64,000 nucleotides of DNA from Papio anubis. Taxonomy: Eukaryota; Chordata; Mammalia; Primates; Cercopithecidae. Location: NCBI RefSeq assembly GCF_008728515.1, contig NC_044991.1, positions 44,410,968 through 44,474,967 on the forward strand. Reading direction: 5' to 3'. Of this stretch, positions 22,306 through 34,923 are shown piece by piece; position 1 is the first letter of the stretch, and every line of letters begins with the position of its first letter. Below the pieces are notes generated by a model, which searched no databases, was not told the origin of the DNA, and saw only the letters and a program-made list of their open reading frames with translations. A program made the position numbers and the translations under genes.

Positions 22306-22632
22306 GGCGGGGTGCAGTAGCTCATGCCTGTAATCCCAGCACTTTGGGAGGCCAAGGCGGGCAGATCACACGAGGTCAGGAGTTTGAGACCAGCCGTGAC
22401 CAACATGGAGAAACCCCGTCTCTACTGAAAATACAAAATTAGCTGGGCGTGGTGGCGCATGCCTGTAATCCCAGCTACTCCAGAGGCTGAGGCAGGAGAA
22501 TCGCTTGAACCCAGGAGGCAGAGTTTGCAGTGAGCCGAGATTGTGCCATTGCACTCCAGCCTGGGCAACAAGAGCGAAACTCTGTCTCAAAGAAAAACAA
22601 AAACAAAAACAAAAACAAAAAACAAAAAACAA
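22306..22632 (+). mobile_element. Alu with (AAAAAC)n tail
   Basis: Sense; target repeats aaaagctagtgct on both sides. Confidence 0.95.
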
Positions 22633-23097
22633 AAGCTAGTGCTAAAAGAGCTAAGATTCATATGTAAAATTAGCCCTTGACCTCACTTATTTTCCCCCTC
22701 TTTGCCCCTCTACCCTATTTCTCAAGGCAAAACGGACAGGTCTATCCTTTTTCATTCAGATACACCTTGCAAGCTTGCATGTTGCCTTTTTATTCATTTT
22801 TTTCACTTGATACTCATTGTATTTTGATTTTACCTATATAAAATTATTGGGGAGGACGTAACTATGCGATTGTCCCTGACTCTACATTCACCTAGGGAAT
22901 TTCTTAAAAAGTTACTGAAATGATTTTTCCCTTTTGGTAAATTCTCAGGTTAAAATAGTTGAAAATGATGGAAGGAATGAACAGTCCATCCCAAAGTCTA
23001 TGGCTTAGAAAAATGGAAGGAAAACTAATTATGTTAAACTAGTCATTTTTTTCTAGTGCTTTTTTTTCTCTCTTCACTCTATCAACTTAGCTGCTGC

Positions 23098-23403
23098 TTT
23101 TTTTTTTTTTTTTTTTTTTTTCCTGAGATGGAGTCTTGCTCTCTCGCCCAGACTGGAGTGCAGTGGCGCGAACTCAGCTCACTGCAACCTCCGCCTCCCA
23201 GGTTCAAGCAATTCTCCTGCCTCAGCTTCCTGAGTATCTGGGACTACAGGGGCTTACCACCACACCCAGCTAATTTTTGTATTTTTAGTAGAGACGGGTT
23301 TCACTCTGTTGGCCAGGATGGTCTCCATCTCTTGACCTCATGATCCACCCGCCTCAGCCTCCCGAAGTGCTGGGATTACAGGTGTGAGCCATCGTGCCCA
23401 GCC
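23098..23403 (-). mobile_element. Alu, full length
   Basis: Antisense; target repeat ctgctgcttt on both sides. Confidence 0.95.
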
Positions 23404-23515
23404 TGCTGCTGCTTTAAGGTAGTGTAAAATATATCACTGAGGCAGATAAAAGGCACTGCCAAGAGTTCTGGCTATAGATCATCCAGAGTCCAAGGTTTCC
23501 TGCCTCCCATCTATT

Positions 23516-23517
<2 letters not shown>

Positions 23518-23546
<29 letters not shown>

Positions 23547-23828
23547 GAGACGGAGTCTCGCTCTGTCGCCCGGGCTGGAGTGCAGTGGCCGGATCTCAGC
23601 TCACTGCAAGCTCCGCCTCCCGGGTTCACGCCATTCTCCGGCCTCAGCCTCCTGAGTAGCTGGGACTACAGGCGCCCGCCACCTCGCCCGGCTAGTTTTT
23701 TGTATTTCTTAATAGAGACGGGGTTTCACCATGTTAGCCAGGATGGTCTCGATCTCCTGACCTCGTGATCCGCCCGTCTCGGCCTCCCAAAGTGCTGGGA
23801 TTACAGGCTTGAGCCACCACGCCCGGCC
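23518..23828 (-). mobile_element. AluYR-like (Old World monkey lineage), young
   Basis: Antisense, nearly intact CpGs. It carries ggccggatctcagc, tttcttaatagagacgg and acaggcttgagccacc, which I recognise as AluYR-type diagnostic positions of cercopithecids. Ends cacgcccggcc. Confidence 0.85.
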
Positions 23829-23948
23829 AATTTCTTTTCTTTCTTGTTTATTTATTTAGATCTCGCTTAGAAACAATTTTTTCTTTTTTCTTTTTTGAAA
23901 ATTTCTATTTACAATGATAGAACTTGCGACTACCTCAGAATATACCTT

Positions 23949-24255
23949 TTTCTTTTTTTTTTTTTTTTTTTTTTTGGCAGAGTCTCATTCTGTCTCCTAG
24001 GCTGGAGTGCAGTGGCATAATCACAACTCACTATAGGCTTGACTTCCTAGGCTCAAGCATTCCTCCCACCTCAGCCTTCCAACTAGCTGGGACCACAGGC
24101 ATGCACCACCATGCCAGGCTAATTTCTGTATTTTTTGTAGAGATAGGATCTCGCTATGTTGCCCAGTCTGGTCTTGAACTTCTGAGCTCAAATGATCCTC
24201 CTGCATCAACCTCCCAAAATGCTGGGATTACAGGCATGAGCCACCATGGCTGGCC
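23949..24255 (-). mobile_element. AluJ-like
   Basis: Antisense; diverged, with J-type positions (gcaccaccatgccaggctaatttctg; tctcgctatgttgccc). The downstream flank ccatctatttcttt also occurs at 23507-23520, before the neighbouring Alu. Confidence 0.9.
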
Positions 24256-25224
24256 CCATCTATTTCTTTCTAGTAGTAACTCTTATCATATACTTCTGTG
24301 ATTAGAAAAGCAAAGCAAAACAACAAAAAGTTAATAGTAACTCTCACAGACACACTCCACCTACCCAGCAGCTCTCTATCCCAGTTGAAAGGGGCACATA
24401 GCTCATCAGTCTCACAGTAACCAGAGGCCAGAAAGCAGTTGCCTCACAATCATGTCTAGGTCCCTGTCTGGTCCAGAAGGAGGCCACATAAAGACCAAGC
24501 CCTGGACATGTTGCAGAGGAAGCTGAGCCTAAGCAGTACAAGCAGCAAATATCCTACTGCTTCAGAAATGTTCTTGCTTCTACCAGTACTATTTTGAATA
24601 ACCTATGGAATTGAGGATTTCTAAATTACCTTTGCTTTCATTAAATTCTTTTATGTTGTACCTCTAACCAGGGAAAAGATACATTGCAAGTAACTGGAGC
24701 ATCTCTCCTTGAAAAGAAGCAGGAGAGACCAGGTGTTATGATAGGATTGATGACTGCAAGAGAGAAGTTTGATAACTGTGTTATGTGAGGGATCAGTAAA
24801 AAAGCACATTTCTCTTTTGTGAGTTTCCTGAAAGTTATAAGGCTTTTTCACACCTTTGTATCTCAGATTCATCTGAATGGTTTCTGATTTTGTATTTTTT
24901 TCAGTGACAAATATTAATTGCATATTTATGGGGCACAATGTGATGTTTTGATATACGTATATGTTGGGCAATGATTAAGTCAAGCTAATTAACATATCCA
25001 TCCCTTCATACAAGTACCATTTTTTGTGGTGAGAACATTTGAAATCTACTATTTTAGTAATTTTGAAATACAGAATACATTATTAACTATAGGCACCATG
25101 CTGTGCAACATCTAAAACTTATTTTCCTATTTAATTGAAACTATACTCTTTGCCAACCTCTCCCCATTCCCCATACCTCCCTCCCCAGCCTCTGGTAACC
25201 ATCATTCTATTCTCTATTTCTTTC

Positions 25225-25532
25225 TTTTTTTTTTTTTTTTTTTTTTTTTTGAGATGGAGGTTTGCTCTTGTTGCCCAGGCTAGAGTGCAATGGCACCATC
25301 TCGGCTCACTGCAACCTCCGCCTCCCGAGTTCAAGTGATTCTCCTGTTTCAGCCTCCCGAGTAGCTGGGATTATAGGTGCACACCACCATGCCCGGCTAA
25401 TTTTGTATTTTTAGTAGAGACGGGGTTTCACCATGTTGGCGAGGCTGCTGTCAAACTTCTGACCTCAGGTGATCTACCCGCCTTGGCCTCCCAAAGTGCT
25501 GGGATTACAAGTGTGAGCCACCGGGCCCAGCC
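25225..25532 (-). mobile_element. Alu in L1
   Basis: Antisense with 26-nt poly-T; flanked by ctctatttct repeats. Confidence 0.95.
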
Positions 25533-26007
25533 TCTACTCTCTATTTCTATGAGTTTCAACTCTTTAGATTCCACATATAAGTGAGATCAGAAAGTATTTG
25601 TCTCTCACTTCCTGGCTTACTTCATTTAGTATAATGTACTCTAGTTTTATCCATGTTGTTGCAAATAGCATGATTTCCTTCTTTATAAGGCTGAATAATA
25701 TTTCATTGTATATACATACAACATTTTCTTTATCCATTAATCCATTGATGGACACTTAGGCTGTTTCCATATCTTGACTATTGTAAATAATGCTGTAATG
25801 AACATGGGAGTGCAGACATCTTTTTGACATACTGATTTCAAGTCCTTTGGATATATACCTGGAAGGGGGATTGCTGGATCATATGCCAATTCTTTGTTTG
25901 TTTGTTTGTTTGTTTGTTTTTTGAAGAATGGCTATCTATATTGTTTGACATAATGGCTGTACCAATTTATAGTCCCACTCACAGTGTATAAGATTTCCCT
26001 TTTCTCT

Positions 26008-26287
26008 AGCCAGGTGTGGTGGCTCACACCTGTAATCCCAGCACTCTGGGAGGCCGAGGCGGGCAAATCACCTGAGGTGAGGAGTTTAAGACTAGCCTGG
26101 CCAACATAGTGAAACCCTATCTCTACTAAAAATAAAAAAATTAGCCAGGCACATGCCTGTAATCCCAGCTACTTGGGAGCCTGAGGCAGGAGAATAGCTT
26201 GAACCCAGGAGGCAGAGGTTGCAGTGGGCTGAGATTGCGCCACTGCACTCCAGTCTGGGTAACAAAGCAAGACTCTGTCTCAAAAAA
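26008..26287 (+). mobile_element. Alu in L1
   Basis: Sense; target repeat agatttcccttttctc on both sides. Confidence 0.95.
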
Positions 26288-27456
26288 GATTTCCCTTTTC
26301 TCCACATCCTCACCAACACTTATCATCTTTCATCTTTTTTCTAACAAGTGTGAGGTGATATCTCGTTGTGATTTTAATTTGCATTTTCCTGATGATTAGT
26401 GATATTGAACATTTTCTCATATATCTGTTGGCTGTTTGTATATATCTGTTGGCCATTTGTATGTCTTCTTTCAAGACATGTCTATTCGGGGCTTTTGCCC
26501 ACTTTTTAATCAAGTTGTTTGTTTTCTTCCTATTTAGTTGAGTTTCTTATCTATTTTAGATATTAGTCCCTTGTCAAATGTATGGTTTGCAAATATTTTC
26601 TCCCAATTCATGGGTTGTCTGTTCAATCTCTTAATTGTTTTCTTTGCTGTACAGATTTTTAGTTTGCTGTAAATTCTATTTGTCTATTTTCACTTTTGTT
26701 GCTTGTGCTTTTTGGGGTTATATTTAAGAAATCACTACCCAGACCAAAACTGTGAAGCTTTTCCTCTATATTTTCTTTTAGTTTTAGAGTTTCTGGTCTT
26801 ATGTTTAAGTCTTTTTTATTTTTTTTGAAATGACAAAGTGACTGGGTTTTTTTGTAAGTAACTAGATTAAATTTTCTTCCATTGTGCCAATATGTGACCC
26901 AACACAGAGATTAAGTGCCAGTTTCAGGAAAATAAAGTTATATTTTTGTCAGCCATGAATGTATGTCTTCTGAATATTTTTTCTTTTGTTTTTAGTTGAT
27001 ACATAAACATGCATCAACTTCATCAATGATGCAGAGTGATATTTTGTACATATATAGAATGTGTAATGATCAAATCAGAGTTATTAGCATAGCACCTCAA
27101 ACATTTATTATTTCTTTGTGTTGTAAACATTCAAAATCTTCTCTTCTAGCTTTTCTAAAATATGCAATAAGTCGTTAACCATATTTATCCTACAGTACCA
27201 TAGAACACTAGAAGTTACTTCTCCTATCTAGCTGTATTTTTGTATCAATTAACCAACTTCTCCCTATCCTCCTCTCTTCCCATCCTTCCTATTATCTAAT
27301 AACCACAATTCTACTCTATCACTTATATGAGCTCAATTCTTTCCGCTTCCACATATGAGTGAGAAAATGCGGCGTTTGTCTTTCTGTGCTTGACATTTCA
27401 CTTAACATTATGTCCTCTGAGCTCATCCATGTTGCATAAATGACATGATTACATTC

Positions 27457-27786
27457 TTTTTTTCTTTTTTCTTTCTTTTTCTTTTTCTTTTCTTTTTTTT
27501 TTTTTTGAGACAAGTCTCACACTGTTGCCCAGTCTGGAGTACAATTGCATGATCGCAGCTCACTACAACCTCTGCCTTCTGGATTCAAGCGAGTCTCGTG
27601 CCTTAGCCTCACCAGTAGCTGGAATTACAGGCATGCACGATCATGCCTGGCTAATTTTTGTATTCTTAGTAGAGACGGGGTTTTGCCATGTTGGCCAGGC
27701 TGTTCTCAAATTCCTGACCTCAAGTGATCCACTCGCCTTGACCTCCCAAAGTGTTGGGATTACAGGCGTGAGCCACCGCACCTGGC
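27457..27786 (-). mobile_element. Alu in L1
   Basis: Antisense; long T/C-rich tail, ends gcacctggc. Confidence 0.95.
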
Positions 27787-28120
27787 AATTTCATTCTTTT
27801 TCATGGCTGAATAATATTTCATTGTGTATATTTTTATTTTTTTATATTGATATTTATTTTATGTTTTTATATTTTTATTCATTTATCTGTTGATGAATAT
27901 TTAAGTTGACTCCATATCTTGGTTATTGTGAAAAGTGCTGCAATAGACATGGGGGCACAGGTGTCTCTTCAGTATACTGATTTCCTTTTCTTTGGATAAA
28001 TAGTAGCAGGATTGATGGATCATATGGTAATTCTATCTTTAGGTTTTTGAGAAACCTCTATACTGCTTTCCATAATGGCTGTACCCATTTTCTTTCCACC
28101 AACAGTGTTTAAATATATGG

Positions 28121-28263
28121 TTGTCAAATGTATGGTTTGCAAATATTTTCTCCCAATTCATGGGTTGTCTGTTCAATCTGTTAATTGTTTTCTTTGCTGT
28201 ACAGATTTTTAGTTTGCTGTAAATTCTATTTGTCTATTTTCACTTTTGTTGCTTGTGCTTTTT
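28121..28263 (+). repeat. 143-bp copy of 26571-26713
   Basis: Identical to 26571-26713 except one base (26630 c / 28180 g), offset 1550 bp. It interrupts the normal L1 order between aacagtgtttaaatatatgg and ctccacatccttgccagc. Confidence 0.9.
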
Positions 28264-28987
28264 TCTCCACATCCTTGCCAGCATTTGTTAATTTTTGTCT
28301 TTTCGATAACAGAGTCATTCTATGTGCTTAGGTTTTTAATACATTTTGAGTTGATTTTTGTATGCCTTGTGTGATAAGGGTCCAATTTCATTCTTCTGCA
28401 GTGGACATACATTTTTCCCAACACCATTTATTAAAGATAGTGTCCTTTCCTCATCATGTGTTTTGGCACCTTTGTTGAAAATCAATTGACCATAAATACA
28501 AAAGTTTATTTCCGAGATCTCTATCTTGTTCTGTTGGTCAATGTGTCTGTTTTTAGTCCATTATCATGCTGTTTTGATTACTATAGATTTGTAATATATT
28601 TTGAAGTCAAGTTGTATGATGTCTCCAGCTTTGTTCTTTTTGCTTAAGATTGTTTTGGCTATTTGGGGTCTTCGGTAGTTCCACACAAAATTGATGGCTG
28701 TTTTTTTTCTATTTCTGTGAAAAATGACATTGGGATTTTGACAGAGATTATATTGAATCTGTAGATTGCTTTGAGTAATATGGACATTTTTACAATATTA
28801 ATTTTTCCAATCCATGAATATATCTTTTTATTTATTTATGCCTCCTTGAATTTCTTTCATCAAAGTTTTATAATTTTTAGTATACAGATCTAAAAGCTTT
28901 CTGTATCAAACAATTACTACTACTCTTTGAATCTATTCAGTAGGGTAGCACTTATTGGAGACAGGACAGGCTTTGGCCTGGGGAGAG

Positions 28988-29302
28988 CTAGGTGAACAGA
29001 CCCCCTTGCAGAACCCGTAAATGCTCATGCATCAGCTTTATCTCAGCTTTATTGAGGAACTGCCTGACATGTTCTTTTTGTCTGACAGGAATCACTCTTC
29101 CCAATTCCGACTCCACTTTTTTTTGCACATAAGGGTTCATAAGTCTCTCCCATTTTATGTATATCCCAAGAATTCTCTCTGCCAGTGATAGCCCTCTACC
29201 TGCTCCTAATGGATCCCAAGATCTATCCCCCCCATCAATTGAAACTGCTTTTTCGAAGAATGCCAACAGCTCATTGATTACCAATCCAGTGGCCTCTTGC
29301 CG
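28988..29302 (-). pseudogene. Unidentified minus-strand coding-like frame, about 104 codons
   Basis: I do not recognise this product. A stop-free frame runs from just after a TAG near 29303 down to a TAG at about 28988, with no early ATG. The composition is protein-like and highly charged; segments include EATGLVINELLAFFEKAV, SLAERILGIYIKWERLMNPY and LMHEHLRVLQGGLFT. It lies between the end of an antisense L1 and the start of an L2, and neither explains it. Possible identities are a retrocopy fragment, a gag-like or other retroelement fragment, or a non-retroviral insertion. Lack of a start codon argues against an intact gene. Confidence 0.35.
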
Positions 29303-29319
29303 TTCTTTCTGCTAACCTC

Positions 29320-30378
29320 TGTGCACCATGTGACATTACTCACCATCTTCTTTTTCCCTCTTCCTCTGCAGAGCCATCTCAGGCTCTTTCATGGGCTTGT
29401 CTTTCTCAGTTCTCCTTTTAAATGTTGTGCCCAAGGCTCGGTGCTTGGCTTTCTTGCTCTTTGTATTCTATGCATCTCATGCTGTCACCCAAGCCCCACA
29501 CATTTGTTTACATGTCTATATCTCAGACCCTTCTTCTAATCTCTAGACCAGCATATCCAGCTACATGATGATCATGAAGTATGCATGCAGATTCCTTAAA
29601 TCAACATTTATTATCAAAGTTACTTCCTCCTCTGTTTTTTCTCTTGTTAATGGCCTCAACTATCCTTCCCTGCTCACCTTGTTCTCAAGTACTCCAAATT
29701 ATGTGATTATACAGTTCTAATTCCCGTAAGTATCATTTAATTCAGTGTTTTAACGATAAGACTGAGGCCTACCATGGTGAAATTGCTTCCCCCGCGTCAT
29801 CCTGCAAAGCTAAATCTAGAACCAGAATCTCCTAATCCTTTATATTTATTCATTCCCTTATTCTTTTACCAAATCTTGTCAATTCTACATTCTCAGGGGT
29901 TTTCCCACCTATGGATTTTCACTGTCTCAATTTAAAATCTCATTTTAGTATCTTTTAACTACACTAATACACTTCTAACTTGCTTTTCTCTTATCCACAT
30001 ACACTACTGCCAGAAATAATATTCCTTAACTCCAAATCTAATCATTACGTTCTCCTGCTGAGACATCCACTTTATATAGAATAAAGTTCTAATATCTTGT
30101 CCAGTAGTCAAAATCCTATATAATTAGATCCCAGCTTCCTTTCTATTTTGTCTTAGCTACACACGTATTTTATTTCAACCAATTCAAACTATTATTAGCT
30201 ACTCAGTATACCTAGCTAACTCTCCCACTTGCATGTCTTTCTCAAGCTGTTCTGCAGACGGTCTGTCGACAGGAAAGGACTGTCATCCAATCTTCTTCCC
30301 CATCATCGCCATAAATCTAAAGTATAGTATCTTGTTCATCTTTCAAGGTCTATCTCAAGTTCTACTTCCTCTTAAAAA
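29320..30378 (+). mobile_element. L2 LINE
   Basis: Degenerate L2 in order: cccaaggctcggtgcttgg; catctcatgctgtcaccc; ataaagttctaatatcttgtc...attagatcccagc; cttgcatgtctttctcaagctgttc; ttcatctttcaaggtctatctcaag. A MIR-like insert is near 29735-29855. Confidence 0.7.
29735..29855 (+). mobile_element. MIR fragment inside L2
   Basis: aagactgaggcctaccatgg, gtgaaattgcttccc, and agctaaatctagaaccagaatctcc fit the MIR 3' half. Confidence 0.45.
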
Positions 30379-30392
30379 AAAAAAAAAACAGA

Positions 30393-30687
30393 TCCAGCGC
30401 GGGGGCTCATGCCTGTAATCCTAGCACTTTGGGAGGCCGAGGCCGGTGGATCACGAGGTCAGAAGATTGAGACCAGCCTGGCCAACGTGGAGAAACCCGT
30501 CTCTACTAAAAATACCAAAATTAGCTGGATGTGGTGGCGTGAACCTGTAATCCCAGCTATTCGGGAGGCTGAGGCAGGAGAATTGCTTGAACCCGGGAGG
30601 TGAAGGTTGCAGTGAGCAGAGATCATGCCACCATACTCCAACCTGGCAACAGAGCGAGACTGTCAAAAAAAAAAACAAAAAAAAAAA
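30393..30687 (+). mobile_element. Alu
   Basis: Sense; A-tail interrupted by C. It starts after a 15-nt poly(A). Confidence 0.95.
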
Positions 30688-30835
30688 CCCTTGGTGGCTC
30701 ATGCCTGTAGTCCCAGCACTTTGGGACTTTGGGAGGGTGAAGCAAGAAGCAAGAGGATCTCGAGCTCAGGAGCTCAAGACTAGCCTGGGCAATATAGTAA
30801 GACCCTGTCTCTATAAACAAAAAACAAAACAAAAC
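30688..30835 (+). mobile_element. Alu monomer / partial old Alu
   Basis: Single arm with an internal duplication (actttgggactttggg); tail (AAAAC)n. Confidence 0.85.
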
Positions 30836-31921
30836 TTTCCCAACCCCTTCCAAGTAGCACATTGTGCCTTTATTGTCCTCTGCATCAGAGTCTCATAATT
30901 GAGTTAGTTTTTAACTCCCTTAGCAGATTGCTAACTACGTGATTACAGAGATGGTGTTGTACTTGCCTTTTAGATCTCCTTTAGCTCACTGTAGAACTTG
31001 ACATTTAGTAGATGCTCAGAAACACTTGTAAAATTAAATAGTAACTAACATACATGTAATGCTCTACTTTGTAAAATACATTTCCAAAACTTGTGGAGTA
31101 GGTCATTCAAATGTTTTCATTATTCTAAATTTATAGATATTTAAAATTCTGAAGAACAGAGTTTAGTAAGACCTGAATTCTCTGGTGGGAATCAAAGGTT
31201 TTTACTCTGTATTACCTCTGTTATTCTAAGTCTGAATTCTCCAAAGGACTGTGCTGCGTATTTTCCTCACAATCATATTTACTTGCCTCAGGCTGTTTGT
31301 GCATACTATTAAACAGCCAGATGAAAAATTAAAAATTCAATCAATCATCCAAATATTTTTAAATGTAATATACATATGTTTGCTTTCATATAGAACAAAC
31401 AGCCAGGTGATTGATCAAGCTATTTGCTTTTCAACCAGTTGTTTTCGCAGTATGATTATTACATAAACTCTAACAGTGATATTTTATCAGTTTTTTGTAG
31501 ATTTTCTAATTTTACTGGATTCTTCAATTTATTTACTATAGTCATCTAGTCCTATTTATATAATTTATCAGCCAATAAAATATAGTAAAAAAAAAAAAAA
31601 ATGGTTGTTATGACTTCTTTAAGCCTGTTCCCTCAGACTCGGAACCAAGATTATAATGCCAGGATTGAAGAGAATATTCTAAGATTGGATAAAGTTATTT
31701 ACACCCTGCAGCTTCCATGATTGAGAGATTTAGGGAGAAAAAAACAAAAACACATTAACTCTGGAAACAAGCAGGAGTGTCTTTGAAATCATCAGGAATT
31801 CCCAAGAGACAAAATAATAGGTGGAATTGAATTGAAAGAGAAAACTTTTGCCCAAAATGTGCAAAAGAGAATACTGCTAGGAAAGACGTAAGAGTAGCTT
31901 CAGGGAAAAAAAGGAAGGAGT

Positions 31922-32204
31922 CCTGGCGCGATGGCTCATGCCGGTAAGCACTTCAGGAGTTTGAGGCGGGTGGATCACCTGAGGTGGGAAGCCTGGCCAA
32001 CATGGTGAGACCCCGTCTGTACTAAAAATACAAAAATTAGCCAGGCAGGGTGGTGGGTACCTGGAATATCAGCTACTTGGGAGGCTGAGGCATGAGAATC
32101 TCTTGAACCCGGGAGGTGGAGGTTGTAGTAAGCCAAGATCGCGCCACTGCACTCCAGCCTGGGGGACAGAGTAAGATTCTGTCTCAAAAAAAAAAAAAAA
32201 AAAA
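31922..32204 (+). mobile_element. Alu with internal deletions
   Basis: Sense; missing 'aatccca' near the head and part of the left arm; 21-nt A-tail. Confidence 0.9.
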
Positions 32205-33257
32205 AGCAGTAGGAGCAGCCTAGCAATTCTGACCCCCACTCCCCTCTCAATTGCCACTACCACCATATACAGAGGAAAGGGCAAGACTTATGAAAGGCTA
32301 GGTTACTAGGTTGTTGGACCAACCCTCCTACTGAAATAAAATGATACATGTAAAATACAAACTTCTTAAATGCATCAGAGAGTTTAGAAGACAGTGAAGT
32401 ACCAGATAAAAAATATAGGGAAAATCTAGAATCTAGAGAAGTAAGCACAAGTGCCCCTGAGCAGGGCCAAGACTTGCTCCCTCCTGGCCCCAGCCGTGCA
32501 CCTGAACATCAAAGCAGCTTTTGCCCCTGTGCTAGACAAGTGTAGACACTGGTTTTAATGGCCACACAAAGAGGATAGAATCCAATACTCTAGACCTGTC
32601 CAAGGTGAGAAGTCTAGTAAGAGACCTTTTCAACATTAACCTGGGACCAGAAAATGCTCTACTCTTAAAATAAGGGCACACTACCCCTTCCCAAGTTCAG
32701 GGATCAATAGGACTTAACTTTTAGCACAGCAAAGAGAAAAGGAAAAAGAAAAATATATCTCTCTGAGAAGTTGTGTGGTCATGTGCCAGCCCTCACAGCT
32801 TGGGTTTACATTGCTTAGGGATTCCCAGGCACCCCAACCCTAGAACTAGCTCTAAGGTTAGATCTAGGCACCTAGGTTAAACGTCAGGAAACTGGCAAAA
32901 GTAAATTCATGTTTTCTCCATGGAAAGACAACTTCATCATAGGCCTCAAAGAATCCACCCTGATAAAGTTTGCAGTACATAGTCAAAAATAAGTGCAAAA
33001 GGAGACAAATCACTATTAGGTGGGAGCATTTGTGGTCGGCATTTGTGCCAGAGATATAGACTGAGGCTGCAAATGGCTAGTGATATCATGGAGTCTCTAT
33101 TCCTATTCCTAGAAGACTAGCTCCTGTTACACTCTGATAGCACACCCTGCAATACCCACAAAGTCACTGATAGAAAGCTGAGGTAATTCGTTATAGCATT
33201 CACAGACAGATTAACAGAGAAAATCTAAGCCTAACACGAGGACATTAGGACTCAGCA

Positions 33258-33354
33258 GTGCTTACATATTCTACAATTTGAACAATTCGGAGAATATTGG
33301 CATGGCCCCTGCACAAGGGTGACCCGCAAATTTGTGAAGCATTCCATATTTTTT
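33258..33354 (+). pseudogene. RNU6-P: U6 snRNA pseudogene
   Basis: The stretch from ggcatggcccctgc through cgcaaatttgtgaagc to ttccatattttt matches the 3' two-thirds of U6. The 5' stem-loop is deleted (gtgctt runs directly into acatatt) and several positions have drifted, so it is not functional. It is inserted in old L1/HAL1-like sequence. Confidence 0.9.
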
Positions 33355-34923
33355 AAAAAGCAAACATTTGAAGACTTTAAAACATAAAATACCGTAATAT
33401 ATATTTAGAGAGGTTACTTAATCCATGAAACAAGAACAGGCTTTAATGAAAGAAAAAAGATATTTTAGAAAGAAATATCTGATAGCAAAAGTAGAAACCT
33501 TAAGGCTGAATAGCAAAATTGTCATAGCTGAAGAGCAACCTGGATGCTCAAGATCAAACTGAGAAATTCCCTCAGATCATAATACAAACAGATAGGGAGA
33601 TGATACATATGAAACAAAGGTTAAGGCACTTGGAGGATACACACAAACATTACAATATCCAGACAATAGGATTTCCAGAAAGAGAAAATAGAACTCAGAG
33701 GAAAAATAAATCAAATAAAATTCCCTAGATATGAAAAAAACTCAAGTTTTTACATTAAGGCCCACTTTGTGCCAAGCAAGAAGACAGGGAAAAGACCCGC
33801 TCATAGAAAATAGTGGTAAAATTTTAGTACTTTATGGATAATAAGAAAATCCTAAAAGCTTCTAAAAAGAAAAACATGTTATTTACAAACAAAAAGCACC
33901 CTCTTGACTTCAGATTCTTTAGCCACACTGAGTATAAGAAGACACTAGAGAAATATTTTCTAAAATACTGGGGCGAAAATGATTTTGAACTTAGAATTCT
34001 ATAATCTGACAATCAGACAAGTGTAATGACATTTTCAAACATGAGACATTTTCAGACATGAATGGATTCAGAATATTTATCACCCACAAAACCCTAGCTG
34101 AAATAATAGCTAGAAATGAAGTGAAAAATGAATCCAAGAGAAGACTGGAAGTGGTAAGCCAAGTAACCTTTAAGACTTATGATAAATCTAAATAAAGTTT
34201 AATTTTATTTTTTAGAAATACAATAATCACAAAGATTTATTTTTTAAAATCCTTTTCACAGTAGCAACAGATGTTATAAAATAGCTAGGAATAACTTTAA
34301 TGAAGGTGGAATAAAATACCCAGGGAATGAAAATTAAAATGTATCTGGAGAACATTAAACAAAGAAACCTGAATAAATTAAAGCTGTACATCTAAATGAA
34401 TCTGTGTTGTAAATATGCCAAGTTTTTGTAAATTAACATTTCCAGTCAATTGTAAATTAACAATTCCAGTCAAAATATCAACATATTTCTAAATGAATCT
34501 GACAAGCCTATTCTAAAATTCATCTAGAAAAGAAATTATGCTGGAATTCCCAAGATAAGTTGCACAAAGAGGAACATAGAGGGTGTGTGTGTGTGTGTGT
34601 GTGTCCCCATACACACAGAGAAGTTCCTGCTCAACCAGAGAGTAAAATATACAATTATAAATATACAATAATTAGATATACAGTAATTAGGGTATTGCCA
34701 GAAGAATAGAGGAGTAGATCAGGAAAACAGAACAGAGAGTTAAAAACGGACCAGTGCATGAATAAGAATTTAGTACTTGAAAGGAGGTTTTTAAATGTAA
34801 TAGGAAAGAGATGAATTATAATGATTGCTAGTGACAAATTGTCCATTCATTTAGGACATAACGGTAGATACCACTTCATACGAATCACAAAAATGATCCA
34901 GATGGATTAAAAATGTAAATTGT

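Larger units (their letters stand above)
24895..26818 (-). mobile_element. L1, antisense, 3' end to ORF2
   Basis: Antisense L1 3' UTR (atttatggggcacaatgtgatgttttgatatac), then the cattgtatatacat...tatccattaatccattgatgg block and ORF2 3' sequence. Alus are inserted at 25225-25532 and 26008-26287; (TTTG)n at 25893-25921. Confidence 0.85.
26950..28900 (-). mobile_element. Second antisense L1, 3' end to ORF2
   Basis: Restarts at the L1 3' UTR (tagttgatacataaacatgc ...) and passes through the same blocks as the preceding L1: tccacatatgagtgagaaaatgc; tttcattgtgtatatt; gatggatcatatggtaattc. It ends around agtatacagatctaaaagc. It contains an Alu at 27457-27786 and a misplaced 143-bp block at 28121-28263. 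Confidence 0.85.
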
